From: Nocardioides sp. S-1144
GTDB lineage: Bacteria; Actinomycetota; Actinomycetes; Propionibacteriales; Nocardioidaceae
Assembly: GCF_005954645.2 (NCBI RefSeq)
Contig: NZ_CP040695.2
Location: forward strand, 2,976,001-3,040,000
Reading direction: 5' to 3'
Length of the DNA: 64,000 nucleotides
The notes below the pieces were generated by a model. It made no database searches, was not told the origin of the DNA, and was given only the letters and a program-made list of their open reading frames with translations. Shown here piece by piece: positions 28,738 through 37,370 of this stretch. Both the position numbers and the translations under genes were made by a program. The first letter of the stretch is position 1. The number at the start of each line of letters is the position of its first letter.

Positions 28738-30111
28738 ATGGACGCCGCCGAACTGCAGCACGCCGCGAAGAACAACCTCTGGATGCACTTCACCCGCCAC
28801 GGCTCGTACGGCGGTCCCCACGGGGCCGACGTGCCGGTGATCGTGCGGGGCGAGGGCGCCTACATCTTCGACGACAAGGGCAAGCGCTACCTCGACGCGC
28901 TCGCCGGCCTGTTCGTCTCCCAGCTCGGCCACGGCCGCACCGAGCTCGCCGAGGCCGGCGCCGCGCAGGCCCGCGAGCTGGCCTTCATGCCGCTGTGGTC
29001 CTACGCGCACCCCTCGGCGATCGAGCTGGCCCACAAGGTCGCGCAGGCCGCGCCCGGCGACCTCAACCGGGTCTTCTTCACCAGCGGCGGCGGCGAGGCC
29101 GTCGAGACCGCGTGGAAGCTGGCCAAGAACTACTTCAAGCTCACCGGCAAGCCGATGAAGCACAAGGTCATCAGCCGCGCCATCGCCTACCACGGCACCA
29201 CCCAGGGAGCGCTCTCGATCACCGGCCTCCCGCTGCTCAAGCAGCAGTTCGAGCCGCTGGTGCCCTCGACGTTCCGGGTGCCCAACACCAACATCTACCG
29301 CGCCCCGATCCACGGCGACGACCCGGAGGCCTTCGGCCGCTGGGCCGCCGACCAGATCGCCGTCGCCATCGAGAACGAGGGCCCCGACACCGTCGCGGCG
29401 GTCTTCCTCGAGCCGGTCCAGAACGCCGGCGGCTGCTTCCCGCCGCCCCCCGGCTACTTCCAGCGGGTGCGCGAGATCTGCGACGAGTACGACGTCCTGC
29501 TCGTCTCCGACGAGGTCATCTGCGCCTTCGGGCGTCTCGGGTACCTCTTCGGCGCCGAGCGCTACGGCTACCAGCCCGACATGATCACCTGCGCCAAGGG
29601 CATCACCTCCGGCTACGCCCCGCTCGGCGCGATGATCGCCAGCGACCGGCTGATGGAGCCGTTCCTCCAGGGCGGTGAGATGTTCGCCCACGGCTACACC
29701 TTCGGCGGGCATCCGGTCTCGACCGCGGTCGCGCTGCGCAACCTCCAGCTGTTCGAGGAGGAGAAGGTGCTCGAGAACGTCCGCGACAACGAGGGCGCCT
29801 TCCGCGCCACCCTCGAGCGGCTCAAGGACCTCCCGATCGTCGGCGACGTCCGCGGCGACGGCTACTTCTACGGCATCGAGCTCGTCAAGGACAAGCACAC
29901 CAAGGAGACCTTCACCGACGAGGAGTGCGAGCGCCTGCTGTTCGGCTTCGTCTCCAAGCAGCTCTTCGCCGAGGGTCTCTACTGCCGCGCCGACGACCGC
30001 GGCGACCCCGTCGTCCAGCTCGCTCCCCCGCTCATCTGCGACCAGACGCACTTCGACGAGATCGAGCAGATCATGCGCAACGTCCTGGAGAAGGCCGGCC
30101 AGATGCTCTGA
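28738..30111 (+). CDS. Class III aminotransferase, probable putrescine/polyamine aminotransferase
   Basis: 457-residue PLP enzyme (SpuC/YgjG-like branch). LDALAGLFVSQLGHGR, TSGGGEAVETAWKLAKNYF, VSDEVICAFGRLGYLFG and the Schiff-base lysine in ITCAKGITSGYAPLGA are conserved. ATG 28738 has AGGA 8 nt upstream. It would convert putrescine or a related amine to the aminoaldehyde that feeds the nearby aminobutyraldehyde dehydrogenase. The acceptor (pyruvate or 2-oxoglutarate) cannot be told from sequence. It is followed by a strong bidirectional terminator. Confidence 0.88.
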   Translation: MDAAELQHAAKNNLWMHFTRHGSYGGPHGADVPVIVRGEGAYIFDDKGKRYLDALAGLFVSQLGHGRTELAEAGAAQARELAFMPLWSYAHPSAIELAHKVAQAAPGDLNRVFFTSGGGEAVETAWKLAKNYFKLTGKPMKHKVISRAIAYHGTTQGALSITGLPLLKQQFEPLVPSTFRVPNTNIYRAPIHGDDPEAFGRWAADQIAVAIENEGPDTVAAVFLEPVQNAGGCFPPPPGYFQRVREICDEYDVLLVSDEVICAFGRLGYLFGAERYGYQPDMITCAKGITSGYAPLGAMIASDRLMEPFLQGGEMFAHGYTFGGHPVSTAVALRNLQLFEEEKVLENVRDNEGAFRATLERLKDLPIVGDVRGDGYFYGIELVKDKHTKETFTDEECERLLFGFVSKQLFAEGLYCRADDRGDPVVQLAPPLICDQTHFDEIEQIMRNVLEKAGQML

Positions 30112-30145
30112 GGCCACCGCCTCTCCCCGACCGGGGGGCTGAAAC

Positions 30146-30207
30146 CTGAACTTGAGGGCCGGGATCCCGGCCCCCAAGTTCAGATTTCCCCGGTCGACCG
30201 GGGAAAT
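30146..30207. terminator. Two abutting palindromes between convergent genes
   Basis: 30146-30183 is a 19+19 inverted repeat with one mismatch and no loop (outer arm CTGAACTTG, centre GGGATCCC). It abuts 30184-30207, a perfect 24-bp palindrome (half ATTTCCCCGGTC). It lies between the convergent aminotransferase and oxidoreductase genes and should work as a bidirectional terminator. The abutting pair could also form one cruciform. Confidence 0.75.
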
Positions 30208-30226
30208 ACCGCCCCCGGGCCCCCGA

Positions 30227-31621
30227 TCAGCTGTCGAAGCCCAACCCAGCCCGGTCGAGGGTCCGCAGCCACAGGTTGCGGCGGCCGCCGTCGCGGTCGG
30301 CGCGGTCCAGCGACCAGCGGGTCAGGTTGATGCCGAGGGCGCGGGCCGGCTCGGGCGGGAAGGGCAGCGGCTTGCGCCGCACCATCTCCAGCTCGGTGCG
30401 CTCGGTGGGCTCGCCCGCGAGCAGGTCGAGGACGACGTCCGCGCCGAAGCGGGTCGCGGCCACGCCGAGGCCGGTGTAGCCGAGGGCGTAGGCGGCCCGG
30501 CCGCCGAACGCCGTCCCGTAGAACGCCGTGAACCGGGTGCAGGTGTCGATCACCCCGCCCCAGCGGTGGCTGAACCGCAGCCCCTCGAGCTGCGGGAAGG
30601 TCTCGAAGAAGTGCTCGGCCAGGACGCCGTGGGTGCGGTCGGACTGCTCGAGCGAGCGGTCGATGCGCGAGCCGTAGTGGTAGACCGCGTCGTAGCCGCC
30701 CCACAGGATCCGGTGGTCGCGGGTCTGGCGGTAGTAGTGGAACTGGTTGGCGCTGTCGCCGACGCCCTCGCGCCCGCCCCAGCCGATGGCCGCGCGCTGC
30801 TCCGCCGACAGCGGCTCGGTCATCAGCACGTGGTCGTAGACGGGCACGCTCATCAGGCGCAGCCGGCGCAGCAGCGGCCGGAACGCGTTCGTGGCCAGCG
30901 CCACCTGGCGCGCGCGCACCGAGCCCCCGGCGGTCCGCGCGACGACGCCGCCGTCCTCGCGGTCGAGCGAGCGCACCACGCTGCCCTCGTGGATCGTCGC
31001 GCCCAGGTCGAGGCAGGCCTGCCGCAGCCCCCAGGCGAGCCGCGCCGGCTCGACGAGCGCGCACCCGGTGCGGTCGAGCAGCCCGCCGAGGTAGGTCGGG
31101 GAGTTCACGTGCGCCCGGACGCCGGCGGCGTCGAGCAGCTCGACGTCGTGCCCGGCGGCGAGCATCGCCCGCGCGGCCGCGGCGAGCTCCTCGACCTGGT
31201 GCGGCCGGGCGGCCACCGCCAGCTCGCCGGTCTCCTCCCACCCGCAGTCGATGCCGTGCCGGGCGATCGTCTCGCCGATCCCCCGCAGGTTCTCGGCGCC
31301 CAGCCGGTCCAGCTGGGCGAGCTCGTCGGGCCAGCGCTCCAGCCCGTTGCCGAAGCCGTGGGTCAGCGAGGACGCCGCGAACCCGCCGTTGCGCCCGCTC
31401 GCCTCGTGGCCGCACCGGCCGGCCTCGAGCACCACGACCGAGCGGCCCGGCTCGCGCTCGAGCGCCCGCAGCGCGGTCCAGAGGCCGCCGTACCCGCCGC
31501 CGACCACGAGCAGGTCGGCCCCGACGTCGCCCGCGAGCGCCGGGAGCGGCTCGGGTCGGTCGGGGTCGTCGAGCCAGAAGACCGACCGCTCGGCGGCGGC
31601 CAGCGCCCGGGCTGCACCCAC
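30227..31621 (-). CDS. FAD-dependent amine oxidoreductase (PuuB-like)
   Basis: 464-residue DAO-type flavoprotein. The FAD dinucleotide loop is LLVVGGGYGGLWTALRA, followed by EAGRCGHEASGRNGGF, the GRNGG motif typical of gamma-glutamylputrescine oxidase and related oxidases; the C-terminus has GYTGLGVAATRFGADVVLDL. It is 6 nt downstream of potC, so it is the last gene of the potDABC operon. It probably oxidises an imported polyamine or a conjugate. No gamma-glutamylputrescine synthetase is visible in the window, so a free polyamine or another amine is equally possible. GTG start. Confidence 0.85.
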   Translation of the reverse strand: MGAARALAAAERSVFWLDDPDRPEPLPALAGDVGADLLVVGGGYGGLWTALRALEREPGRSVVVLEAGRCGHEASGRNGGFAASSLTHGFGNGLERWPDELAQLDRLGAENLRGIGETIARHGIDCGWEETGELAVAARPHQVEELAAAARAMLAAGHDVELLDAAGVRAHVNSPTYLGGLLDRTGCALVEPARLAWGLRQACLDLGATIHEGSVVRSLDREDGGVVARTAGGSVRARQVALATNAFRPLLRRLRLMSVPVYDHVLMTEPLSAEQRAAIGWGGREGVGDSANQFHYYRQTRDHRILWGGYDAVYHYGSRIDRSLEQSDRTHGVLAEHFFETFPQLEGLRFSHRWGGVIDTCTRFTAFYGTAFGGRAAYALGYTGLGVAATRFGADVVLDLLAGEPTERTELEMVRRKPLPFPPEPARALGINLTRWSLDRADRDGGRRNLWLRTLDRAGLGFDS

Positions 31622-31627
31622 GGCGGC

Positions 31628-32542
31628 CTACCCGGCCTGGCGCCGGGCGCGGGACTGGCCGATCAGCACGATCGCCAGCGAGACCACGATCATCACGGTG
31701 CCGACGACGTTGATCTGCATCGGGACCGAGCGGCGGCTGACGCCCCACACGTACATGGGGAACGTCGTGGTGTTGCCGGAGTTGAGGTTGGTGACGATGA
31801 AGTCGTCGAACGACAGCGAGAACGACAGCATCGCCGCGCCGAGGATGCCGGGGAAGACCAGCGGGAAGGTGATCTTCCAGAAGGTCTGCGCCGGGGTGGC
31901 GTAGAGGTCCATCGCCGCCTGCTCGAGGGCGTCGTCCATGCCGGCGAGGCGGGCGCGCACCGTGACGACGACGAACGACAGGCAGAACATCACGTGGGCG
32001 ATGAAGATCGTCCAGAAGCCGAGCTGGCCGGCCAGGCCGGCCGCGACGAACATGGCCAGCAGCGAGGAGCCGAGCACGATCTCGGGGGCCGCCATCGGCA
32101 TGAAGATCAGCAGGTTGCTCGTCGAGCGGCCCCGGAACTGGTGGCGCACCAGGGCGAAGGCCGCCAGCGTGCCGAGCAGCGTCGCCAGCAGGGTCGCGAG
32201 CAGCCCGATCTCGATGCTGCGCCCGAGCGCGCTGCACATGCTCGGGTCCGCGCAGGGGTTCAGCCAGTTGTCGAGGGTGAAGCCGTTGAACTCGTAGATC
32301 TTCGACTGCTCGCTGATCGGCTTGTTGAAGCTCATCAGCACCACGACGGCGATCGGCACGAACGTGTAGGCGAGTACGAGGATGCCGAGGATCAGCACGA
32401 CGTGCTCGCGCAGCCACGCGAACGGACTCCGGCGCGGCGGCGCAGCGGCGCGTCCCCGCCGACCCGAGCCGCCCGAACCGCCCGAGCCGCCCGAACCGTC
32501 CGACTGGGTCGAGGTCGGGGTCGGGGCCTGGAGGGCGCTCAC
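31628..32542 (-). CDS. potC: Spermidine/putrescine ABC transporter permease PotC
   Basis: 304-residue inner-membrane permease with about six helices and the EAA loop DALEQAAMDLYATPAQTFWKI. The N-terminal 40 residues form a Ser/Gly-rich cytoplasmic extension (SDGSGGSGGSGGSG) not needed for the fold. The GTG start overlaps the potB stop by 4 nt. It pairs with PotB under the PotA ATPase, with PotD as binding protein. Substrate class is inferred from the neighbouring catabolic genes. Confidence 0.9.
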   Translation of the reverse strand: MSALQAPTPTSTQSDGSGGSGGSGGSGRRGRAAAPPRRSPFAWLREHVVLILGILVLAYTFVPIAVVVLMSFNKPISEQSKIYEFNGFTLDNWLNPCADPSMCSALGRSIEIGLLATLLATLLGTLAAFALVRHQFRGRSTSNLLIFMPMAAPEIVLGSSLLAMFVAAGLAGQLGFWTIFIAHVMFCLSFVVVTVRARLAGMDDALEQAAMDLYATPAQTFWKITFPLVFPGILGAAMLSFSLSFDDFIVTNLNSGNTTTFPMYVWGVSRRSVPMQINVVGTVMIVVSLAIVLIGQSRARRQAG

Positions 32543-33399
32543 AGCAGCTCCTCGGTCCCGGCGCGACGGACGTAGACCAGCACCATCGCCAGGATCATCG
32601 TCATCAGGATCACCGACAGCGCACCGGCCGCCGGGTAGTCGTTGGCGTCGGTGAACAGGCTCTGGATGACGTTGCCGATCATCCGGGTGTTGGTGTTGCC
32701 GAGCAGCTCGGCGTTGATGAAGTCACCCACGGCCGGGATGAAGGTCAGCAGCGTCCCGGACACCACGCCCGGCAGCGACAGCGGCCAGGTGACCTTGAAG
32801 AACGACACGACCGGGTTGCCGTAGAGGTCGCGGGAGGCCTCGATGAGCCGGTAGTCCATCTTGTCGAGGCTGGCGAACAGCGGGAGCACCATGAACGGCA
32901 GGAAGTTGTAGGTCAGCCCCGCGACCACCGCGAACGGCGTCGCCAGCAGCCGGCCGTCGTCGCCGAGGACCTGGAGGAGTTGCAGGGTGTTGACGATGAA
33001 GCCGTCGTCGGCCAGCAGCAGCTTCCACGACAGGGTGCGGACCAGGAAGCTGGTGAGGAACGGCGCGATCACCAGCACGAGCATCAGCGTCTTCCACCGC
33101 CCGGACTTGAACGCGATCGCGTAGGCGAGCACGTAGCCGAGCACGAGGCAGAAGAAGGTGGCGATGGCGCCGTACAGCAGGGAGCGGAGCAGCGGCTGCC
33201 AGTAGGCCTCGACGACGTCGACGTAGTTCCCGAACGCGTAGGTCATCTGGTAGCCGCGGAAGTCGGAGCCGGCCGGGTCGTAGAGGCTGGTGGCGATCAG
33301 GGAGTAGAACGGGAAGGCGAAGAAGACCAGCAGCCACAGCCCGCCGGGGATGATGAGCAGGTAGCCGGAGCGCCCCCGCCGGCGCACCATCTCAGCCAT
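32539..33399 (-). CDS. potB: Spermidine/putrescine ABC transporter permease PotB
   Basis: 286-residue permease starting [20 protein letters not shown], with six membrane helices and the EAA loop DYRLIEASRDLYGNPVVSFF. ATG 33399 overlaps the end of potA by 8 nt; ATG 33390 (MVRRRG) is an alternative. It forms the heterodimeric channel with PotC. Confidence 0.9.
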   Translation of the reverse strand: MAEMVRRRGRSGYLLIIPGGLWLLVFFAFPFYSLIATSLYDPAGSDFRGYQMTYAFGNYVDVVEAYWQPLLRSLLYGAIATFFCLVLGYVLAYAIAFKSGRWKTLMLVLVIAPFLTSFLVRTLSWKLLLADDGFIVNTLQLLQVLGDDGRLLATPFAVVAGLTYNFLPFMVLPLFASLDKMDYRLIEASRDLYGNPVVSFFKVTWPLSLPGVVSGTLLTFIPAVGDFINAELLGNTNTRMIGNVIQSLFTDANDYPAAGALSVILMTMILAMVLVYVRRAGTEELL

Positions 33400-34591
33400 C
33401 GGCGCCGACCTTGTCGGCACCCGCCGAGGCGTCCTGCGCGTGGTCGAGCAGGAACGCGTACTCCGGGCGCCACGACAGCTCGACGCGGTCGCCGGTGCGG
33501 AAGATCGTCACCCGCCCGGTGTTCTGCTGGAAGACCTGCAGCTCCTGGCCCCAGGGCATCCTGACGAGGTACTGGGTGCTGACGCCGAAGAAGCTGACGT
33601 CGGTGACGACGCCGCCCGGGATCGTGTTGCCGGGGGCGTCGAGCGCCTCGCCCGGCGCCCCGATGAGCACCTTCTCGGGCCGGATGCCGATCCACCCGCG
33701 CTCGCTCGTGGTGTGCGAGCGGCCGGCCGGCACCGACACCGCGATGCCGTGCATGTCCATCGTGACGACGTCGCCGGAGCGGCCGACGACGGCGCCCTCG
33801 ACCAGGTTGGACTGACCGAGGAAGTTGGCCACGAACGTGCTCCGGGGGTTCTCGTACAGGTCGGCCGGGGCGCCCATCTGCTCGATGACGCCCTTGTTCA
33901 TCACCGCGACGGTGTCGGCCATCGTCATGGCCTCCTCCTGGTCGTGGGTGACGTGGATGAAGGTCAGCCCGACCTCGGTCTGGATCCGCTTGAGCTCGAT
34001 CTGCATGCTGCGGCGCAGCTTGAGGTCGAGCGCGCCGAGCGGCTCGTCGAGCAGCAACACCTCGGGCTTGTTGATCAGGGCCCGGGCCAGCGCGACGCGC
34101 TGCTGCTGGCCGCCGGAGAGCTGGGCGGGGCGCTTGCGGGCCTGCGGCCCGAGCTCGACGAGGTCGAGCATCTCCTTGACCTCGGACTCGACGTTCTTCT
34201 GCTTGCGGCGGCGCAGGCCGAAGGCGACGTTCTCGAAGATGTCGAGGTGCGGGAAGAGCGCGTAGCTCTGGAAGACCGTGTTGACCGGTCGCTGGTAGGG
34301 CTTGGTCGCGGTGATGTCGTCGCCGGCCAGCACGATCGAGCCCGACGTCGGGGTCTCGAGGCCGGCGACCATCCGCAGGGTCGTGGTCTTCCCGCACCCG
34401 GACGGTCCGAGGAGCGCGAAGAACGAGCCCCGTGGGACGTCGAGGTCGAGGTCGTCGACCGCGGTGAACGTGGCGAACGACTTCGTCAGCGCCCGCAGCC
34501 GGAGACCGTCGTAGGACGCCTCGCGGTCCTCGCCGGAGGACGTCGAGCCCCCGGTGCGCTCCACCACCTGCTTGTCAGCCGCCTGTGACAC
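33392..34591 (-). CDS. potA: Spermidine/putrescine ABC transporter ATP-binding protein PotA
   Basis: 399-residue ATPase. Walker [12 protein letters not shown]-loop [10 protein letters not shown], signature [15 protein letters not shown], Walker [13 protein letters not shown] and H-loop VTHDQEEAM are in order, followed by a C-terminal TOBE domain. It overlaps the end of potD by 17 nt, which suggests translational coupling. The GTG start gives a short acidic N-terminal extension before the ATPase fold ([14 protein letters not shown]). Confidence 0.93.
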   Translation of the reverse strand: MSQAADKQVVERTGGSTSSGEDREASYDGLRLRALTKSFATFTAVDDLDLDVPRGSFFALLGPSGCGKTTTLRMVAGLETPTSGSIVLAGDDITATKPYQRPVNTVFQSYALFPHLDIFENVAFGLRRRKQKNVESEVKEMLDLVELGPQARKRPAQLSGGQQQRVALARALINKPEVLLLDEPLGALDLKLRRSMQIELKRIQTEVGLTFIHVTHDQEEAMTMADTVAVMNKGVIEQMGAPADLYENPRSTFVANFLGQSNLVEGAVVGRSGDVVTMDMHGIAVSVPAGRSHTTSERGWIGIRPEKVLIGAPGEALDAPGNTIPGGVVTDVSFFGVSTQYLVRMPWGQELQVFQQNTGRVTIFRTGDRVELSWRPEYAFLLDHAQDASAGADKVGADG

Positions 34592-35780
34592 TGGCCCAGT
34601 CCCTCTCGTAGTCGATGCTCTGCCGGTCGTCGAGCGGCATGAAGTCGAACGTCGTCGCCAACATCTCCTCGTCGGGGAAGATCAGCGTGTTGTCGACCAG
34701 GGAGGGATCGACCTTCTCCATCGCCTCCTGGGCCCCCTGGACCGGGCAGATGTAGTTGACCCAGGCGGCGAGCTTCGCCGCGACCTCGGGCTGGTAGTAG
34801 TAGTCGATCCAGGCCTCGGCGTTCTCCTGGTGCACCGCCTGGTTCGGGACCATCATGTTGTCGCTCCACAGCGACAGCCCCTCCTCCGGCACGACGAACC
34901 GGATGTCCGGGTTCTCCGCGGCCACCGCGATGACGTCGCCGGACCAGGCCTCGCAGGCCACGATGTTCCCGGCGGCCAGGTCGTTCATGTAGTCGTTGCC
35001 GATGAACGAGCGGATCTGCCCGCCGGCCACGACGCCGCGCAGGTTGTCGATCGCGTTCTCCCACTGCTCCTGGGTGAAGTCGTCGGGGTCGGCGCCCTCG
35101 ACCCGGAGCATGAAGGCCATCGTGTCGCGCATCTCGCTGAGCAGCGTGACCCGGCCCTTGAGGTCGGAGCGGGTCAGCAGGTCGCTGAACGAGCCCACCT
35201 CGTCGACCTTGGCCGCGTTGTAGGCGATGCCGGTCAGGCCCGACTGCCAGGGGGCGTGGTAGCTCAGGTCGGCGTCCCACTGGACGCCCTGGAGCGGCTT
35301 GATGAGGTTCGCGTGCAGGTTGGGCACCCGGTCCTTCTGGAGCGGCTGGATCCAGCCGAGGGAGATCATCCGGGCCGCCATCCAGTCGGTCAGGATGATC
35401 ATGTCGCGGTCGATCGGCTCGCAGGACCCGAGCTGGTTGCGGACCTTGGCGTAGAACTCGGCGTTGTCACCGATGTCGTCGGTGTAGCTCACCTCGATGC
35501 CGGTCTGCTCCTGGAAGACCGAGATCGTCGAGGTCTTCTTCCGCGGCGGGTCCATGTAGCCCGGCCAGTTCGAGACCACCAGCTCCTTGGCCGACGACGA
35601 CACGTCGCCGGCCCGGCACTGCATCGGGTCCTGCTGGGCGCCGGAGGCGCCGAAGAACGGCAGCTTGAGCGCGGCGCCCGCGACACCGAGCGCGGCGACA
35701 CCCCCGCCGGCCTGCAACAGGCGACGTCGGGTGAGCGCACCCCGGCCACTCTGCGGACTCACGGATGGACCTGGCGGCAT
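34575..35780 (-). CDS. potD: Spermidine/putrescine substrate-binding protein PotD
   Basis: 401-residue extracytoplasmic binding protein. The N-terminus has a twin-arginine-like signal (LTRRRLLQAGGGVAALGVAG). The mature part shows VVSNWPGYMDP and DIIVLTD-type features (MIILTDWMAARMISLGWIQ), GLTGIAYN and WSGDVIAVA, typical of PotD/PotF. ATG 35780 has AGGGGG upstream. It is the first gene of the potDABC-oxidase operon and divergent from the Lrp/AsnC gene across two motif copies. Confidence 0.9.
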   Translation of the reverse strand: MPPGPSVSPQSGRGALTRRRLLQAGGGVAALGVAGAALKLPFFGASGAQQDPMQCRAGDVSSSAKELVVSNWPGYMDPPRKKTSTISVFQEQTGIEVSYTDDIGDNAEFYAKVRNQLGSCEPIDRDMIILTDWMAARMISLGWIQPLQKDRVPNLHANLIKPLQGVQWDADLSYHAPWQSGLTGIAYNAAKVDEVGSFSDLLTRSDLKGRVTLLSEMRDTMAFMLRVEGADPDDFTQEQWENAIDNLRGVVAGGQIRSFIGNDYMNDLAAGNIVACEAWSGDVIAVAAENPDIRFVVPEEGLSLWSDNMMVPNQAVHQENAEAWIDYYYQPEVAAKLAAWVNYICPVQGAQEAMEKVDPSLVDNTLIFPDEEMLATTFDFMPLDDRQSIDYERDWASVTGG

Positions 35781-35833
35781 CCGACCCCCTCATGTCGACT
35801 CGCCCGGATCGTGCCACGCCACGGGGGTGACGA

Positions 35834-35879
35834 CAAGGGATTCGGTCGACCGGAAACACGATGGCAACGAAATCCGTTG
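35834..35879. promoter_or_regulatory. Two polyamine-regulon motifs between potD and lrp
   Basis: CAAGGGATTCGGTCG at 35834-35848 and the near-palindromic CAACGAAATCCGTTG at 35865-35879, 31 bp apart (about three helical turns). The second has perfect CAACG/CGTTG half sites around AAATC. They sit in the 166-bp region shared by the divergent potD and Lrp/AsnC genes. Confidence 0.65.
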
Positions 35880-35946
35880 TTTCGACGCGAACCCGCCGAC
35901 GGGCCGGGGGGTGCCTCCGGCGGCCCGGCATGGGTACCTTTCGCCC

Positions 35947-36414
35947 ATGACGCGCTCCCCCTCCGCCCCCCTCGACGAGGTCTCGAAGGCGATCATCGAG
36001 CAGCTGCAGCAGGACGGACGCCGCTCCTACGCCGCCATCGGCAAGGTGGTGGGGCTGTCCGAGGCGGCCGTGCGCCAGCGCGTCCAGCGCCTGGTCGACG
36101 GCGGCACCATGCAGATCGTCGCCGTCACCGACCCGATGCAGCTCGGGTTCGCCCGCCAGGCCATGATCGGCGTCACCGCCACCGGCCCGCTCGACCCGGT
36201 GGCCAACGCGCTGGCCGCCCTCGACGAGGTCGACTACGTCGTGGTCACCGCCGGTCGCTACGACCTCCTCGCCGAGATCGTCTGCGAGAGCGACGACCGG
36301 CTCCTCGAGCTGATCTCGGAGAAGATCCGCACCATCGCGGGGGTCGCCTCCACCGAGACCTTCATGTACCTGCGCCTGCAGAAGCAGTCCTACTCCTGGG
36401 GCGTCGTGCGGTGA
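35947..36414 (+). CDS. Lrp/AsnC family transcriptional regulator
   Basis: 155-residue regulator. HTH: SKAIIEQLQQDGRRSYAAIG, then VVGLSEAAVRQRVQRLVDGG; C-terminal RAM/AsnC ligand domain with VVVTAGRYDLLAEIVCE and the final Ile/Val-rich strand. ATG 35947 follows TACCTT (35935-35940) by 6 nt, so its transcript is probably leaderless. It is divergent from potD with two motif copies between. It is the obvious candidate to regulate the pot, ALDH and aminotransferase promoters. Confidence 0.92.
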   Translation: MTRSPSAPLDEVSKAIIEQLQQDGRRSYAAIGKVVGLSEAAVRQRVQRLVDGGTMQIVAVTDPMQLGFARQAMIGVTATGPLDPVANALAALDEVDYVVVTAGRYDLLAEIVCESDDRLLELISEKIRTIAGVASTETFMYLRLQKQSYSWGVVR

Positions 36415-36438
36415 TTGCCCACACCTCCCTTCCAGTGA

Positions 36439-36456
36439 TATAAGTTGACCAACTTA
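36439..36456 (+). promoter_or_regulatory. Promoter with overlapping palindromic operator before the rhodanese gene
   Basis: A -10-like TATAAG at 36439-36444 (TTGCCC at 36415-36420 may be the -35, 18-nt spacer) overlaps the perfect dyad TAAGTTGACCAACTTA at 36441-36456 (arms TAAGTTG/CAACTTA, 2-nt spacer). The region is clearly AT-rich compared with its surroundings. A repressor bound here would block initiation. No regulator gene is adjacent downstream. Confidence 0.6.
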
Positions 36457-36480
36457 CATTACTTTGAAGGAGGAGGCGCC

Positions 36481-37140
36481 GTGAGCACTCCCGCCCGTCC
36501 CGTCACCGCCGTCCAGGTCACCGACGCCGTCCTCGCCGGGTCCTGGGTGATCGACCTGCGCGCCCGCGGCGCCTTCGCCGCGGCCCACGTGCCCGGCACC
36601 GTGAGCATCGAGTACGACGACCGCTTCGCGACGCAGGTCGGCTGGCTCGTGCCGTGGGGCGACGACATCGTCCTGCTGACCGACACCCCCGAGGTCCTCG
36701 AGCCGGCCCTGCGCCAGCTCGCCGCGCTCGGCATCGACGACGTCGGCACCCACCTCCTCGGGGCCGACGACGCGACCGCCACGGCGGGGGCCTCCTCGCT
36801 GTCCGCGCAGTACCGGCGCGCCGACTGGGCGGCGTTCCGCGACGCGAGCCGGATCGGCGCGGTCACCCGGCGCCGGCCGGTGGTGGTCGACGTCCGCCAG
36901 CTCGACGAGTGGCGCGACGGGCACCTGCCCGGCGCGCTGCACCTGCCGCTGCACGAGCTCGAGCTGAGCATCCACCGACTGCCGCCCGGCGAGCTGTGGG
37001 TCTACTGCCGCTCGGGCTACCGCGCCGGGATCGCGGCCAGCCTGCTGCACCGGGCCGGGCGCCACGTCGTCCACCTCGACGACCGCTGGGACCGCGTCGG
37101 CGAGCTGCACATCGAGGTCGTCCCCGCCGCCGCGGCCTGA
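36481..37140 (+). CDS. Tandem rhodanese-domain protein
   Basis: 219 residues with two rhodanese folds. The first (residues about 15-100) has WVIDLRARGAFAAAHVPGTV but no catalytic cysteine. The second (about 130-210) has VVVDVRQLDEWRDGHLPGAL and the active loop VYCRSGYRAGIA with the persulfide-forming Cys. It resembles the C-terminal half of metallo-beta-lactamase/rhodanese fusion proteins. GTG 36481 has the strong Shine-Dalgarno GGAGGAGG. Probably sulfane-sulfur transfer; the partner is unknown. Confidence 0.88.
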   Translation: MSTPARPVTAVQVTDAVLAGSWVIDLRARGAFAAAHVPGTVSIEYDDRFATQVGWLVPWGDDIVLLTDTPEVLEPALRQLAALGIDDVGTHLLGADDATATAGASSLSAQYRRADWAAFRDASRIGAVTRRRPVVVDVRQLDEWRDGHLPGALHLPLHELELSIHRLPPGELWVYCRSGYRAGIAASLLHRAGRHVVHLDDRWDRVGELHIEVVPAAAA

Positions 37141-37154
37141 CCCACCCACCCCGC

Positions 37155-37266
37155 TGACCCGTCGCTGATCACTGACGGGTCACCGCACCCACCCCGCCGA
37201 CCCGTCGCTGATCACTGACGGGTCAGCGCACGCACCCCGCTGACCCGTCGCTGATCAGCGACGGGT
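37155..37266. repeat. Three tandem stem-loop repeats, period 43 bp
   Basis: Units start at 37155, 37198 and 37241 (exact 43-bp spacing). Units 1 and 2 have a stem GACCCGTC/GACGGGTC around GCTGATCACT; unit 3 is a perfect palindrome with half ACCCGTCGCTGA. They occupy the gap after the rhodanese stop and could serve as a multiple terminator or as protein-binding sites. The 297-bp gap otherwise contains only a possible leader peptide. Confidence 0.8.
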
Positions 37267-37370
37267 GGGCGGGAAACGGGTTGCGCGGTCAGGGGAGGTG
37301 GCCCCACCATGGCACCGAGCTCGTCGGAGTCGTCCAGGCGGCCGAGAGCGCCATCGAGAAGGAGCGTGAC

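Noticed and set aside
37155..37266. CRISPR-like array
   Set aside because: Only three units, repeats are palindromic hairpins, spacers are short and similar to one another, and no cas genes are near.
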